DNA of 55,010 nucleotides, taken from positions 1 to 55,010 of the forward strand of contig CALEPS010000067.1 of NCBI GenBank assembly GCA_937910305.1. Reading direction: 5' to 3'. The DNA is from an uncultured Bacteroidales bacterium. GTDB lineage: Bacteria; Bacteroidota; Bacteroidia; Bacteroidales; Paludibacteraceae. Shown here piece after piece: positions 25,163 through 34,284 of this stretch (positions are counted from its first letter, which is position 1; every line of letters begins with the position of its first letter). The position numbers and the translations under genes are program-made. The notes under the pieces are model-generated. The model saw only the letters and a program-made list of their open reading frames with translations, ran no database searches and was not told the DNA's origin.

Positions 25163-25189
25163 TCACTGTACAGTTGATGTCCGTTTTTT
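25156..25189 (+). terminator. terminator of the GH28-DUF4861 operon, overlapping the end of the convergent gene
   Basis: Stem acggacgtca / tgatgtccgt (one G-U pair) with inner ctgt/acag, then TTTTTT. The stem also encodes the last residues (RTSTVQ) and stop of the minus-strand gene. Confidence 0.85.
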
Positions 25190-25759
25190 GTACACCGTGT
25201 ACGCCGCCGCAAGCGCAGCGAAGAAGAGCATTACAGACCAGTTTAGTTCAAGAGGACACCAGCAATAGCCGGACTCTTCTACACAGTGACAATGGTCTAT
25301 TTCGGAATCGTCAAATTCATTCCACGTACAATTACAAATAGGACACGTATAAATGCCTTCTTCGCCAGTAGCCTGCCAGTCACAACCGCAATCCGGCAGA
25401 CCTCCAGGATTGCCACCCGGGGTTCTTCGAGGCCCCGCAATATGACCATACGTTTCATTGGAAGTTGTACCTCCTTGGATAGCCGAAGCGGAAGTATAAA
25501 TCCCTCTTACTTGCATATTAGAAGAGGGTTCTACCGTTTTTCCGTACGTGGGCATATTCTGCGTTCCGTAGGAGCTGGTAGATCCCATTGTAGCCATAGG
25601 AGCCTGCGCCATGACACTACCGCGCATTGCGGTAGAGCGCACAGGCGCGGAATGGTACATTCCGCTTCTTCCAGAGCCTTTATATGGGGATGCGTAACTT
25701 AGTGCGGAGGCACTAAGAGAGCATAGAATACCTATTATTATAAATAATACCTTTTTCAA
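25163..25759 (-). CDS. secreted Cys-rich protein with C-terminal membrane anchor
   Basis: 198 residues; not a family I recognise. It has a cleavable signal peptide and a long Gly/Ser/Met-rich middle. A Cys-rich knuckle follows (CGC, CPICNC, HCHC, CWC; nine Cys within about 45 residues) that could bind zinc. It ends in one hydrophobic helix (WSVMLFFAALAAAYTVY) followed by KKRTSTVQ. This C-terminal layout (hydrophobic segment then basic residues) resembles tail anchors that are recognised and cleaved. It lies 37 bp downstream of the 1772-residue surface protein on the same strand and is probably co-transcribed. Confidence 0.65.
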   Translation of the reverse strand: MKKVLFIIIGILCSLSASALSYASPYKGSGRSGMYHSAPVRSTAMRGSVMAQAPMATMGSTSSYGTQNMPTYGKTVEPSSNMQVRGIYTSASAIQGGTTSNETYGHIAGPRRTPGGNPGGLPDCGCDWQATGEEGIYTCPICNCTWNEFDDSEIDHCHCVEESGYCWCPLELNWSVMLFFAALAAAYTVYKKRTSTVQ

Positions 25760-25796
25760 ACTAATACTAATTTATATGCCCTTGTCACAAGGGGAT

Positions 25797-28700
25797 TTAT
25801 TTGCGCACTACAGCGCCGGATGCATTATACAGCACACCGTCTTTGAGGATATATAGTTGGTTATCCTTAATAAACTTCGTTACTTTTGTTTCGCTTTCAA
25901 CATCCTCTACTCCGGTGGTAACAGCAGGAATATCTGCTGCGATAATTTGGAAACGCTCGGTTATTTCGCTATTCGGCTCGGCGTTAAAGGTATATTCCAC
26001 TTCTTCACTGATCAACATTTTGAAACGAGCCTCTTTGTCCCAAAGAACCAACGGATTCTCGCTGTTGACATGGCTGAACTTCATCGTATAGGTCATTTCT
26101 TCGCCCGTGCGCACACCTACGCGCGTTCCTGCTATACTATTGGTAGCATCAACGGAAAGTCGGTCTTCATCTTCTACTGCGAAGATATTGAACGCACCGC
26201 TCATTTGTTTGGTAGCATCATAACCATTTTCATAACTTGCATCATATTCTTCCGATTCGATCATATACAAGTTATCAGTCCACCCATTCGACCAAATTGA
26301 CACACATAACGCTCCACGAACAGCATCCTCATCGTTACGCGCAGTTACACGCAAAGGTGCATTTGCACTTGTACCATTCCATACCAATTTTCTATAGTCA
26401 AATGTCAGTTTTGCGCCCTCTGCATTTGCTCTTACAGAGAATCCCTGCATAGGAGCAATCGTTGTAATCGTGCCGAATGAGGATTTCATTGCGCGAGCCG
26501 TTCCTATAGGAATGGGCAGGTATTGTCCCGGTGCATTTGTTGTTCCGGCAGCATCCTTCTTCATCAAATTCTCTGCATCCTTACGAGAACCGGTATTGAA
26601 CAGATATACAACCTTCTCCAGATTAACAAAATCCCCGTCTTCAAAGTTAGTAATATCTATCGGAGCGGTATAGCTATTTGCCACAACATTCTCTCCATGT
26701 TCACTATCCGTATATGCTAAATCTACAGTTACTGTGCCATTATTTTGAATCAATTTTCCGCCATATGAGATCAACTTGCCGTCGGGCGAATCATATTGAG
26801 TGGTGCTATAGCCCACAAACGGCTCCATTACCAGATTTTTACGATTATTTATCCATGTATCCGTTGCCTCTACATAACTATATATCCAACTTCTGGTGAA
26901 AACGGTCTTTGCCAATGCTCCTTCAAAGTCAATCGGCGTGCCCACATATTGCCATGCAGCGATATTTTCTTCATCAGAAGTTTTGTCATAATATCCAATA
27001 GAATACATCTCCACTGTTGCCTCCGGCATCGGTTCTGTGGAGTATGGAGAGATACGCAAGTAGCCTGTTTGGCCTTTCGTCTCGCCACTTGTACCGGCAG
27101 CCAGCTTGAAATTATCTGCAGTAGCTCCTCTGATGCCACCTGCTCCAATGGTCAAGCCGCCATTCGGAGCAATAGTAACTTTTGCATCATTCTCAATAGC
27201 AAAACTATATACGCTCACCTCTTCATCAATAAGGACATCGCTGCGAATGATGACTGCGTGGTTTTCATTCGGCTGTTCATTACGGTTCCAGTTGTTGTTT
27301 ATTTGCCATTCTTCCTTTTCATCCTCATCCGTACCCTCAAAGATATATTCCTTGCGGGCAATTCGTGTAAGCGTGATGTTTTCGTATGCGATCCACGTTC
27401 CCGGTACATAGGAGGGGTTCTTTATACCATAACGCAGTGTACCTGTCTCTTTGCCAGCATCTGCTTCTACATATACGTATACATCATTAAGGTAACGTTT
27501 TGCGTCGTCAAAAGCTTTTCCTGCGGAGGTTAAATCCGTTGAGTAATAATATCCTCCTCTTAATTCATCGGAAGCCTCTAACGGCGAGACTTGGTATGAG
27601 CGATATAACGACTGAATAGGATATTTTACGTCATTGGCATAGATATAAGCCAATACACTTTCCATGCCTTCTCCTGCCGAGTGGCAAGTCCAGGCAATGT
27701 TCGCAGACGAAATACGGCTAAATCCTTTTACTGTCAGGCGGTAGAAGCCGGGAACCAAGTTTGTAATCTCGTTATCATAAATGGCACGTGGTCCTGCTGC
27801 TTCATCTCGGTAATATCCGGCTTGTTCGCCTAATGCCAACGCAGGGATCTCAACATTCGTCATTTCGAAATCATTGGCGTCTATACGGTTACGTACTTTC
27901 TCCAATGTATTGACATCCGATCCAAAATCTTTTGCTGCTGCTTCAGCTGCTTCACGGTTGAGGATTTCCAGAATATGTGCCGGGTGCTCGGTGTAGTCCT
28001 CCATCTGCCATCTTGTAGCCGCCGAAGCATCAGACGTAAGCGCAAGAGCATTGCCGTTCAATGTTACATATTGTCCTTTGTGGCTATCTCCCGCATACTC
28101 ATTACCACTCTGGAAAGTAAGGATTGTACCATCTATCACATTCTGCTTCCAGAGATTATAGTTGTTAGCCGCTGTGCCGTCGTCAGTATATAATTCGTGG
28201 TTGTCCGCCTCGTAGAGATATTGCTGGTTATCGACAAAGAGGAAGCGGGTGTAGAAATTAGTATTATCATTGGTATAATTACTAATACGACATGCCATAC
28301 CAAAATCATCCACTATCGCCTGCGTACCCCACTTGGCTCCGCGGCTCAGATAACGGCCGTCCGCCTCTGCACGGAGGTATTTGTATCCAACCAACTCCGA
28401 GATATTGATATTACGGAAGAATCCCCAATAGTTTCCGCTGAACGAGAAACGGAGATAGCGCGTTGAGGGGTTAATGGTAAGTTCATTCACTTCAGTCCAT
28501 TCAGCGGTAGAGGACTCGGTGGACCAAATGGTATTCCATATGGAACCATCAGAAGACTCTTGTACTTCATACATATGATGACCATCTGGGTCATCAGTTA
28601 CCACCCATCCTGTATTCTTATATTCGAACGACAATCGCCCTGGAGTACCGTCAAAGGAGATAGTGAAGTTCTTCTCCGAATGGTACCAAACCCAGTCATC

Positions 28701-31115
28701 TGTCAAGACGTTGGTATTTCCCAAACGGATAGCTGCTGCCCCGTCTTCACTGACCCACGCACATCTTCTTCCTGCTTCTACGGCTCCTCCTTGATAGATA
28801 GTCTTATCCAACTGGAGAGGCACGGATAAATCCGGACGCTCCCGGGGAGTGAAAGTAAATGTAGCACTTCCTGGTGCATAGTCGTCATTTTCTCCTTGGC
28901 TTACAGTGATGGTCACCTCCTGATTCTTGCTGTATATATGGAGTGTACCGTCTATCACCTGAGCAATAGAAGCATCGCTGGTCTCAAATGTCAATGGACA
29001 ATGGGTATAGTCCGTATTAGTAGAAGAAGCGACATTCGCTATGTTTGTGCCAAAGAAATAAGGCAAATGGTTTGCGTTGAACGAGAACTCCGGATCAGTC
29101 TTTCCATTACGGACACCGGTAAGAGGGATATTAAGGAAATTACCCGCGTTGTCTTCTATATGAAGCACTGCGTCATACGAATCTTCACCGCGAATTTCAC
29201 CTCTATTATCAAAACTTACAGCGATTGTAACCGTAGCATATAAATCTCGTCCTGTTCCCGGGATATTCGTACGTTCAATAGAGAAATATGACGCATCGTC
29301 GCCAACAATCTCCATTGTGGTAACGCGCCCTGCGTTAGCATGGCTGAATGTAACCGTCTCCTCTTGAGTACCATAATTAGCACCCTTTGTACCAAAATCG
29401 ACTCTTACCGGAGTAGCCGAAAAATCCTGCAACTCGGTAACATGGATGTTTTTAAAACGGCCTGCAAAGTTTCCCGAATAGCAGAAACGCAAGTAACGAG
29501 TGCTTGGCAATAATTGGATATTGGTAGCTGTTCCTGAGCCTGATGTTTGCTTTCCCCACTTTGAATCAACCCAATTGCTTCCATCTGAACTTTCTTTTAC
29601 CCACCATTCAACGCCTGTTGCCCCACTGGCTTGTTTTTCATAATCAAAAGACAATTTATCAGGTATTCCAGTGAATCTAATGTCATAATATTTGTCATCC
29701 CAATCGAGGCCACCTCCTCCATCTCCAAGTTTTATTCCGTCATTCCAGGAGAAGGAACCTTCAGAGCCAAACTTGAATGGAATGAAATAGTTAGAAGAAG
29801 TAATTGTAAACGGCACATGGTTATTGAGTTCGACAGGATTTACAACATAAGTCTCCGTTTTGCCTTTCCATTTATAGTTTTCGGCTTGAGTAACGGTAAT
29901 GTTCGCTGTCTCTTCTACATTATAAATATGCAAGGTATTATCAACTACTTTTGCCGAAGCCTCGTTATCAGAAACTACCGAATAGCCAAAGTCTGTGTTC
30001 GTAGTAGAGAAAATACCCGGTATTTCGGATTGGTAGTAATAAACCGCATTACCCGAATTCCATGTAAAGGTAGGAGTGTATTTTTTGATGGTAATTTCTT
30101 TTGTACTTTCACCTGCCTCAAAACCATTTGTCTCTGCTTCTTGCACAACTTTGAGAGTTAATGTTCCGGCATGACCACAAACGAGGGTATTATTAACAAA
30201 AGTAGGAGTGGTTGCACCTTCGTTATTGATTCCCGTAGGAGTCCAATCTAATATAGAATAGGTCTTTGCGCCGTTACTTGTAAAAGAAATAACATCGTTG
30301 ATAGTTTGTCCAACATATAAATCATCCAATGCACTATTCCATGTGTAAGAAGGAATGGCAGTTACTTTTGCTTTAACAGTAACATTAATCGTTCTACCAC
30401 GTGGAGTAGTTATTGATAATGTTTGATTATAGATACCTGCGGCTGTTGGATTAATTGTTACTCTTACGGTACATGTGTGTTCAGAATTATCTGTCTTATT
30501 TCCGGAAATAGTTGCACTTAAGACTCCGCTCAAGCCAGTTTGGCTCCATGAGTCACCCACATTATGACACGCTATTGTAAATTCCTTGAATTGTGGAGCT
30601 GAATTATAAGCCACATCTCCAAAATCTATAACCGTCGTAGAAGGCTTGAATTTTGCGAATATCGCATAAAAATTACGTGGAGGATTACTATTTCCTCTAA
30701 CTGCTTGAACAGTTGTCGAGTAATAGCAGTTATTGGATGTAGACGTAGAAAGAGCGGTTCCACTTCCCGAGTCGTTACTATACCACCCTACAAACTTATA
30801 ATCATCTTTGGCTTTGGCATACATAGTAGCTGTTACATCCCACGTAGTCGGGGCGCTACCCCATCCACTATTTTTTTCATTATAACTGGAATTATCACTT
30901 ACATCTTTAGAAAAAGTGCCATTAAAGGAAGTACCTTTCAATGTAATCCATGTATAACCTGTGTTACTCGGTATAGAATAAGAATAACCCGTACAAGTAT
31001 ATTGCTGGTTTACATATGCTCCCCATGCGTTGGTGTTGACGCCGACGAGAGTAAGGAGAAGCAATAAAACATTAAGAAAATGCTTGGAATTATGACAAAT
31101 ATTCATCTTTTTCAT
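25797..31115 (-). CDS. very large multidomain surface protein with C-terminal sorting-type tail
   Basis: 1772 residues with a signal peptide. Approximate order: a 'KFVGWYS' type repeat domain (70-155); a choice-of-anchor-D/ASPM-Hydin-like Ig domain (FGDVAYNSAPQFKEFTI); MBG/cadherin-like repeats (TFTWNSGNAVYY, FSFNANHLPYFFGT); and two copies of a beta-sandwich ending STRYLRFCYSGNFAGRFKNI and STRYLRFSFSGNYWGFFRNI. A helical linker and a long beta-rich region follow. The protein ends FIKDNQLYILKDGVLYNAS plus GAVVRK. The tail is shared with three other secreted proteins here and probably directs export or anchoring (T9SS-like). It has its own promoter at 31221-31252. Adhesin or glycan-binding function is an inference. 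Confidence 0.75.
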   Translation of the reverse strand: MKKMNICHNSKHFLNVLLLLLTLVGVNTNAWGAYVNQQYTCTGYSYSIPSNTGYTWITLKGTSFNGTFSKDVSDNSSYNEKNSGWGSAPTTWDVTATMYAKAKDDYKFVGWYSNDSGSGTALSTSTSNNCYYSTTVQAVRGNSNPPRNFYAIFAKFKPSTTVIDFGDVAYNSAPQFKEFTIACHNVGDSWSQTGLSGVLSATISGNKTDNSEHTCTVRVTINPTAAGIYNQTLSITTPRGRTINVTVKAKVTAIPSYTWNSALDDLYVGQTINDVISFTSNGAKTYSILDWTPTGINNEGATTPTFVNNTLVCGHAGTLTLKVVQEAETNGFEAGESTKEITIKKYTPTFTWNSGNAVYYYQSEIPGIFSTTNTDFGYSVVSDNEASAKVVDNTLHIYNVEETANITVTQAENYKWKGKTETYVVNPVELNNHVPFTITSSNYFIPFKFGSEGSFSWNDGIKLGDGGGGLDWDDKYYDIRFTGIPDKLSFDYEKQASGATGVEWWVKESSDGSNWVDSKWGKQTSGSGTATNIQLLPSTRYLRFCYSGNFAGRFKNIHVTELQDFSATPVRVDFGTKGANYGTQEETVTFSHANAGRVTTMEIVGDDASYFSIERTNIPGTGRDLYATVTIAVSFDNRGEIRGEDSYDAVLHIEDNAGNFLNIPLTGVRNGKTDPEFSFNANHLPYFFGTNIANVASSTNTDYTHCPLTFETSDASIAQVIDGTLHIYSKNQEVTITVSQGENDDYAPGSATFTFTPRERPDLSVPLQLDKTIYQGGAVEAGRRCAWVSEDGAAAIRLGNTNVLTDDWVWYHSEKNFTISFDGTPGRLSFEYKNTGWVVTDDPDGHHMYEVQESSDGSIWNTIWSTESSTAEWTEVNELTINPSTRYLRFSFSGNYWGFFRNINISELVGYKYLRAEADGRYLSRGAKWGTQAIVDDFGMACRISNYTNDNTNFYTRFLFVDNQQYLYEADNHELYTDDGTAANNYNLWKQNVIDGTILTFQSGNEYAGDSHKGQYVTLNGNALALTSDASAATRWQMEDYTEHPAHILEILNREAAEAAAKDFGSDVNTLEKVRNRIDANDFEMTNVEIPALALGEQAGYYRDEAAGPRAIYDNEITNLVPGFYRLTVKGFSRISSANIAWTCHSAGEGMESVLAYIYANDVKYPIQSLYRSYQVSPLEASDELRGGYYYSTDLTSAGKAFDDAKRYLNDVYVYVEADAGKETGTLRYGIKNPSYVPGTWIAYENITLTRIARKEYIFEGTDEDEKEEWQINNNWNRNEQPNENHAVIIRSDVLIDEEVSVYSFAIENDAKVTIAPNGGLTIGAGGIRGATADNFKLAAGTSGETKGQTGYLRISPYSTEPMPEATVEMYSIGYYDKTSDEENIAAWQYVGTPIDFEGALAKTVFTRSWIYSYVEATDTWINNRKNLVMEPFVGYSTTQYDSPDGKLISYGGKLIQNNGTVTVDLAYTDSEHGENVVANSYTAPIDITNFEDGDFVNLEKVVYLFNTGSRKDAENLMKKDAAGTTNAPGQYLPIPIGTARAMKSSFGTITTIAPMQGFSVRANAEGAKLTFDYRKLVWNGTSANAPLRVTARNDEDAVRGALCVSIWSNGWTDNLYMIESEEYDASYENGYDATKQMSGAFNIFAVEDEDRLSVDATNSIAGTRVGVRTGEEMTYTMKFSHVNSENPLVLWDKEARFKMLISEEVEYTFNAEPNSEITERFQIIAADIPAVTTGVEDVESETKVTKFIKDNQLYILKDGVLYNASGAVVRK

Positions 31116-31220
31116 ACCTTTTCTAATTTAAAACCCTGTTTTTGCCAAGTAGATTTATCAAATTGCCGATTTTTAATTTTTTATGGGGCATTTCGTAACA
31201 ATCCACCGCAAAAAAGTGTG

Positions 31221-31252
31221 CAAAATTAAGATTTTTCTTTGAAACACGCAAA
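31221..31252 (-). promoter_or_regulatory. promoter of the 1772-residue surface protein
   Basis: On the minus strand: TTTG (31252-31249), 20 bp, TAATTTTG (31228-31221). About 105 bp separate it from the start codon. Confidence 0.8.
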
Positions 31253-31417
31253 TTTATACACACTTTTCTCGCGCGAATAATAAGGATATATAGCCGTTTC
31301 TTAAAAAGCGACACTTTTGTATGTTGTAAAACATGTATTTTGTTCCGTTTTTCGCAATTGTGCATTTGTTATCGAAATATGCGACATATTTATGCAACAT
31401 CATGGTTCCGAAAGGCA

Positions 31418-31447
31418 CAAAAAAAGAAGGCGTTTTTAACCTTCTTT
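31418..31447 (-). terminator. terminator downstream of the ATPase gene
   Basis: Stem aaagaagg / ccttcttt with a 9-nt loop; on the minus strand it is followed by a T-tract (AAAAA at 31418-31422 on +). Confidence 0.8.
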
Positions 31448-31474
31448 AAAGCCGAGGAGTCGTAATGACCCTTA

Positions 31475-31579
31475 ATTGACTCTTATTTGCCCCTTACTTG
31501 CCCCTTACTTGCTGTCTTGTTCTGTGTCTAATTTTGAGTCTTATTTGAGTCTTATTTGAGTCGTAAATGAGTCGTAAAT
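31475..31579. repeat. 11-bp tandem arrays (cttatttgccc type and gagtcttattt type)
   Basis: At 31536-31579, gagtcttattt twice then gagtcgtaaat twice with exact 11-bp period. Just before it, cttatttgccc / cttacttgccc units have the same period. They lie 26 bp beyond the stop of the ATPase gene. Confidence 0.85.
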
Positions 31580-31604
31580 GTCCCCTGAGTAAATTATAAA
31601 GAAT

Positions 31605-32744
31605 TTATAACATGTAACGCATAATATAGTGCGCAAAGAAGACATCATACACACGCCAGACGTCATCCGTCTTTACCAGAATATCCTTTGCGTAAAGCCC
31701 CTTAATAGCCGTTTGCACACTGCTTGCTGATTCTAATTTATATTTGTCGATAAATGATTTAGAGGCAACATTTTTGGCTTCCCGTTCCTTCACTATGGCA
31801 TATAAGACAACCTTTTGTTTTTGCGGAAGAGCGGCTAATAACTCCCGGTAGAAAGGTTCCTGCAAAAGAACCACATTTTGCAACGCCATGTCCATCTCAG
31901 CCACGGAGCATTTTCCCTGAACCGCTGTCAAGACATACATTTCATTTAACAACACCTGCATATACCATGTCACGCCCCTGCACAATGTATATACTCGTTC
32001 GACCGCCTCTGCATCAATTAACTTGGAACCTTTAGCAAACATCCGCTGCGCAAAAGTCACATACACCTCCTTCGGTATCGGTTCCAAGCCCATATTGATT
32101 GTGCTTTGATAAAAAGGTTTCGATGGGGAAAGAAACATTTGCGTCATCACATGTTTCCGACTTCCGGCGAAGATAAAGCGTGTCTTCTTACAACGCTGGA
32201 TATGCGTGCGCAAAAGCGCTTCCACGTTCTTCTCCTGATATTCACCTATTTGCTGGAACTCATCAAAAGCCACTACACAAGGTTTGTCGGACTCCTCCAG
32301 ATAAGCAAAAATCTGCTCCAGCGTCATTACCGGCGCGACGATATCGCCAATAGCTATATCAAAAGCAGGGCTACCGGAAACCGGATCTAATTTAAAGCCG
32401 ACACGGAAGGAGCTGATAATCTGAAAGAATTTCTCCTTCCATGAGTTTTTCTGCGTTTGAATACAACGATACACTTCGTTCCCGAATAGACAAACCAGCT
32501 CCGCCATACTACTTGTTGCGTACAGATCCACAGAAATCGTATAATATTGCTTTTGCATTACCGGCTGCGCAAACAGATGGTTTATCAGACCTGATTTACC
32601 TATACGGCGGTCCGAAATCAAGGTCACATTACGTCCATTTTGCACTTGCCGGAGTAACATTTCGGTCTCCTTCTCCCTGTCACAGAAGTACTCTTCCGAA
32701 ACATATTTCCCAATTACGAACGGGTTTAACTCACTATTTTTCAT
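31605..32744 (-). CDS. AAA-type ATPase of the archaeal-ATPase (PF01637-like) group
   Basis: 379 residues. The N-terminus GKYVSEEYFCDREKETEML is typical of the family. The P-loop is SDRRIGKSG (about 44-52, with Ser in place of the first Gly). Walker B is CVVAFDEFQQI, followed by a sensor-like RFIFAGSRKHVM. The C-terminal ~90 residues look like a winged helix (KSFIDKYKLESASSVQTAIKGL). Such proteins are common in Bacteroidota and of unknown function. It is monocistronic, with its own promoter and terminator. The leader carries a 15-bp tandem repeat. Confidence 0.85.
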   Translation of the reverse strand: MKNSELNPFVIGKYVSEEYFCDREKETEMLLRQVQNGRNVTLISDRRIGKSGLINHLFAQPVMQKQYYTISVDLYATSSMAELVCLFGNEVYRCIQTQKNSWKEKFFQIISSFRVGFKLDPVSGSPAFDIAIGDIVAPVMTLEQIFAYLEESDKPCVVAFDEFQQIGEYQEKNVEALLRTHIQRCKKTRFIFAGSRKHVMTQMFLSPSKPFYQSTINMGLEPIPKEVYVTFAQRMFAKGSKLIDAEAVERVYTLCRGVTWYMQVLLNEMYVLTAVQGKCSVAEMDMALQNVVLLQEPFYRELLAALPQKQKVVLYAIVKEREAKNVASKSFIDKYKLESASSVQTAIKGLYAKDILVKTDDVWRVYDVFFAHYIMRYML

Positions 32745-32779
32745 ACAATTACAGTGTTTTTATAAATTATTGTACACAA

Positions 32780-32815
32780 AATTATTGTAGTTGCAATTAT
32801 TGTAGTTGCAATAAT
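32780..32815. repeat. 15-bp tandem repeat in the ATPase leader
   Basis: aattattgtagttgc twice (32780-32794, 32795-32809), then aataat. It lies between the promoter and the start codon of the ATPase gene, so it would be in the 5' UTR and could bind a regulator or be autoregulatory. Confidence 0.75.
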
Positions 32816-32822
32816 TTCGGTG

Positions 32823-32854
32823 CAAAGGTACAACAAAAAAACGACATACACAAA
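32823..32854 (-). promoter_or_regulatory. promoter of the ATPase gene
   Basis: On the minus strand: TTTG (32854-32851), 20 bp, TACCTTTG (32830-32823). Confidence 0.8.
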
Positions 32855-32896
32855 TTTGTACGTCATTTTTACGTAATTTTATGCTTTTTGCGCTAT

Positions 32897-33181
32897 TTAG
32901 GCTTCAATGATTCCTGCTTCACGCCATGAATCGATAGTAGCAGAGATGTCTGTCATGGCTTGTTGGGGCGCGACGTCAAACTCTGCGCAGAGAGCCTTGC
33001 AGAGCGCCTGCACGTCAAAACAGCCTTTCTCACGGGTTAGTTCTTCCGCTTTCTCCCAAAGGAAAGCGGCGGTCTCGTTGAGGGTAATCATCTTGTTGAA
33101 ATTGATGAGTGCCATCGACTCGCCTACCAAGATATACTCGTTGCCCAGTTTGCGGAGTTTGAATCCTTCGATTGTTTTCAT
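32897..33181 (-). CDS. PqqD-family protein (RiPP-recognition-element fold)
   Basis: 94 residues covering a whole PqqD domain: FKLRKLGNEYILVG, NFNKMITLNETAAFLWE, then FDVAPQQAMTDISATIDSW. PqqD domains bind leader peptides of ribosomally made, modified peptides. In Bacteroidota such proteins often sit beside an S24/S26 peptidase, as here. No radical-SAM enzyme or obvious precursor is in the window. It is last in the minus-strand operon that starts with an M6 peptidase. Confidence 0.85.
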   Translation of the reverse strand: MKTIEGFKLRKLGNEYILVGESMALINFNKMITLNETAAFLWEKAEELTREKGCFDVQALCKALCAEFDVAPQQAMTDISATIDSWREAGIIEA

Positions 33182-33185
33182 AAAG

Positions 33186-33234
33186 CCATTTACAATTTAA
33201 TCATTTACCATTTACAATTTATTTGTTCATTTAA
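33186..33234. repeat. aaatggt/aaattgt array between pqqD-like and S26-like genes
   Basis: catttacaattt and catttacc units (the reverse complement of aaattgtaaatg) fill the whole spacer; same family as in ribE. Confidence 0.8.
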
Positions 33235-33716
33235 CTATACAGCCATTTGAGGATGGTGTGGCGGTAGAGTTTGAGTAGGAAGGAGCGGTGGGGTTTGAGG
33301 CGCAGCCACAGTCTGCCTCGTGTGAGGGGTTTGGTGCGACCGGAAGGGGTCTCGATGCGCGTTACACGTCCGATGATACCTGCACGGGTACATGACTCCG
33401 TGCCGGAGAGGTTTCCATCTCCCATGAGGATATAAGAGAAAGCCTCTTCCCGCCCCTCCCCTGAAGGGAAGGGAGAAATAGTTTCTATTCGGATGAGGCG
33501 ATGCAGGACGTATTGTCGTCCGCAGAGCGTCTCAGCCTGCACAAGCAGAATATCTCCTATCTGCGGTTCGCGCGTGAGCGGCGAGAGCACGACAGAGTCT
33601 TTGTCTCCTTCGATAAACGGTCGCATGCTGACGCCGGAAGGCGTGAAACGCACTTCTTTTCCTTCTGCAAGCAGTCGTGCCAGTTCGGGGATCAATATAT
33701 CGTTTTCCACTCGCAT
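33231..33716 (-). CDS. S26-family signal peptidase-like protein of the Ser-His (S26B-like) type
   Basis: 161 residues. The Ser box is TPSGVSMRPFI (S30). The second box reads YVLHRLIRI with His72 where bacterial enzymes have Lys; then ILMGDGN. Ser-His is the arrangement of archaeal and ER-type S26B signal peptidases. No clear N-terminal membrane helix is visible; the C-terminus (SFLLKLYRHTILKWLYS) may associate with the membrane. A C/G hairpin repeat (33443-33476) is inserted in frame as ISPFPSGEGREE right after the His box. Neighbours (PqqD, M6 peptidase) suggest processing of a specific exported peptide. Confidence 0.8.
   Translation of the reverse strand: MRVENDILIPELARLLAEGKEVRFTPSGVSMRPFIEGDKDSVVLSPLTREPQIGDILLVQAETLCGRQYVLHRLIRIETISPFPSGEGREEAFSYILMGDGNLSGTESCTRAGIIGRVTRIETPSGRTKPLTRGRLWLRLKPHRSFLLKLYRHTILKWLYS
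33443..33476. repeat. C/G hairpin repeat in the S26-like gene
   Basis: cccctcccctgaagggaagg; close relative of the copy in dapB (9332-9368), here translated from the opposite strand. Confidence 0.8.
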
Positions 33717-33723
33717 TTATTTG

Positions 33724-34284
33724 CTATTCGGGTTTGTAGATAAAGCATCCGGGACAGCCGGAGAGATCGATGTAAATATAATCTATCTGGAAGACATAGA
33801 CTTTGTATGAACTTTTATAGGCTATACGAACATAATAATCCCCCGCTCGCGGCATTTTTACTGTTTTAAGCCCATTAGACTTGTGTTCAACTGTAACGTC
33901 TTTCCAGACACTTCCATCCGTGGAGATTGAAACGGCTATGTCTCTATAAGGGTTTGGAGTTAACGGATAGTAATAGTAGTTGATGCGTAAACTATCTAAG
34001 TTCTGAATTAGAGAAGTTTCTACTTTATCCCCAGATTTCTCCAGAAAGATAGCCAACTTACTCCCTGTTTTTGAATAATCCAGAGAAAACTCAGCTCCAC
34101 CGGAACAAGTATAAGTAACCAAGTCGGTTATACCTGTTTGGTTGGTGTTTTCTACCTCCAGTTTTTTCGGTGATGCATTGAACATGGCATCAAAGTCATG
34201 CGGAATAGTTCTCGTCTCAGCCCCGGAGATGATGGGGCAGAGAGAGAACAAGCAGATGAGGATATAACGAATGTAGGGATTCAT
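33724..34284 (-). CDS. secreted beta-sandwich protein of unknown function
   Basis: 186 residues, signal peptide (LICLFSLCPIISGA). The fold looks all-beta. The stretch DIAVSISTDGSVWKDVTVEH with DYYVRIAYK resembles the 'SSDGSxW ... TRYLRF' sandwich domains of the 1772-residue protein, so it may be a free-standing version. It ends DLSGCPGCFIYKPE with two Cys. It starts immediately after the M6 stop codon and stops 7 bp before the S26-like gene, so the four genes form one operon. Confidence 0.65.
   Translation of the reverse strand: MNPYIRYILICLFSLCPIISGAETRTIPHDFDAMFNASPKKLEVENTNQTGITDLVTYTCSGGAEFSLDYSKTGSKLAIFLEKSGDKVETSLIQNLDSLRINYYYYPLTPNPYRDIAVSISTDGSVWKDVTVEHKSNGLKTVKMPRAGDYYVRIAYKSSYKVYVFQIDYIYIDLSGCPGCFIYKPE

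Larger units (their letters stand above)
31116..31604. other. 489-bp spacer: leader and promoter of the large surface gene, terminator, 11-bp array
   Basis: No believable gene. On the minus strand it holds the promoter at 31221-31252, the terminator of the ATPase gene at 31423-31447, and the 11-bp arrays at 31475-31579. A short minus-strand open frame at 31123-31365 spans the promoter and is not counted as a gene. Confidence 0.8.

Noticed and set aside
31123..31365. 80-codon minus-strand open frame upstream of the large surface gene
   Set aside because: It spans the promoter at 31221-31252 and has no protein-like composition.
31475..31579. Tandem 11-mers that look like a CRISPR array
   Set aside because: Units are contiguous, with no spacers of constant length, and there are no cas genes.
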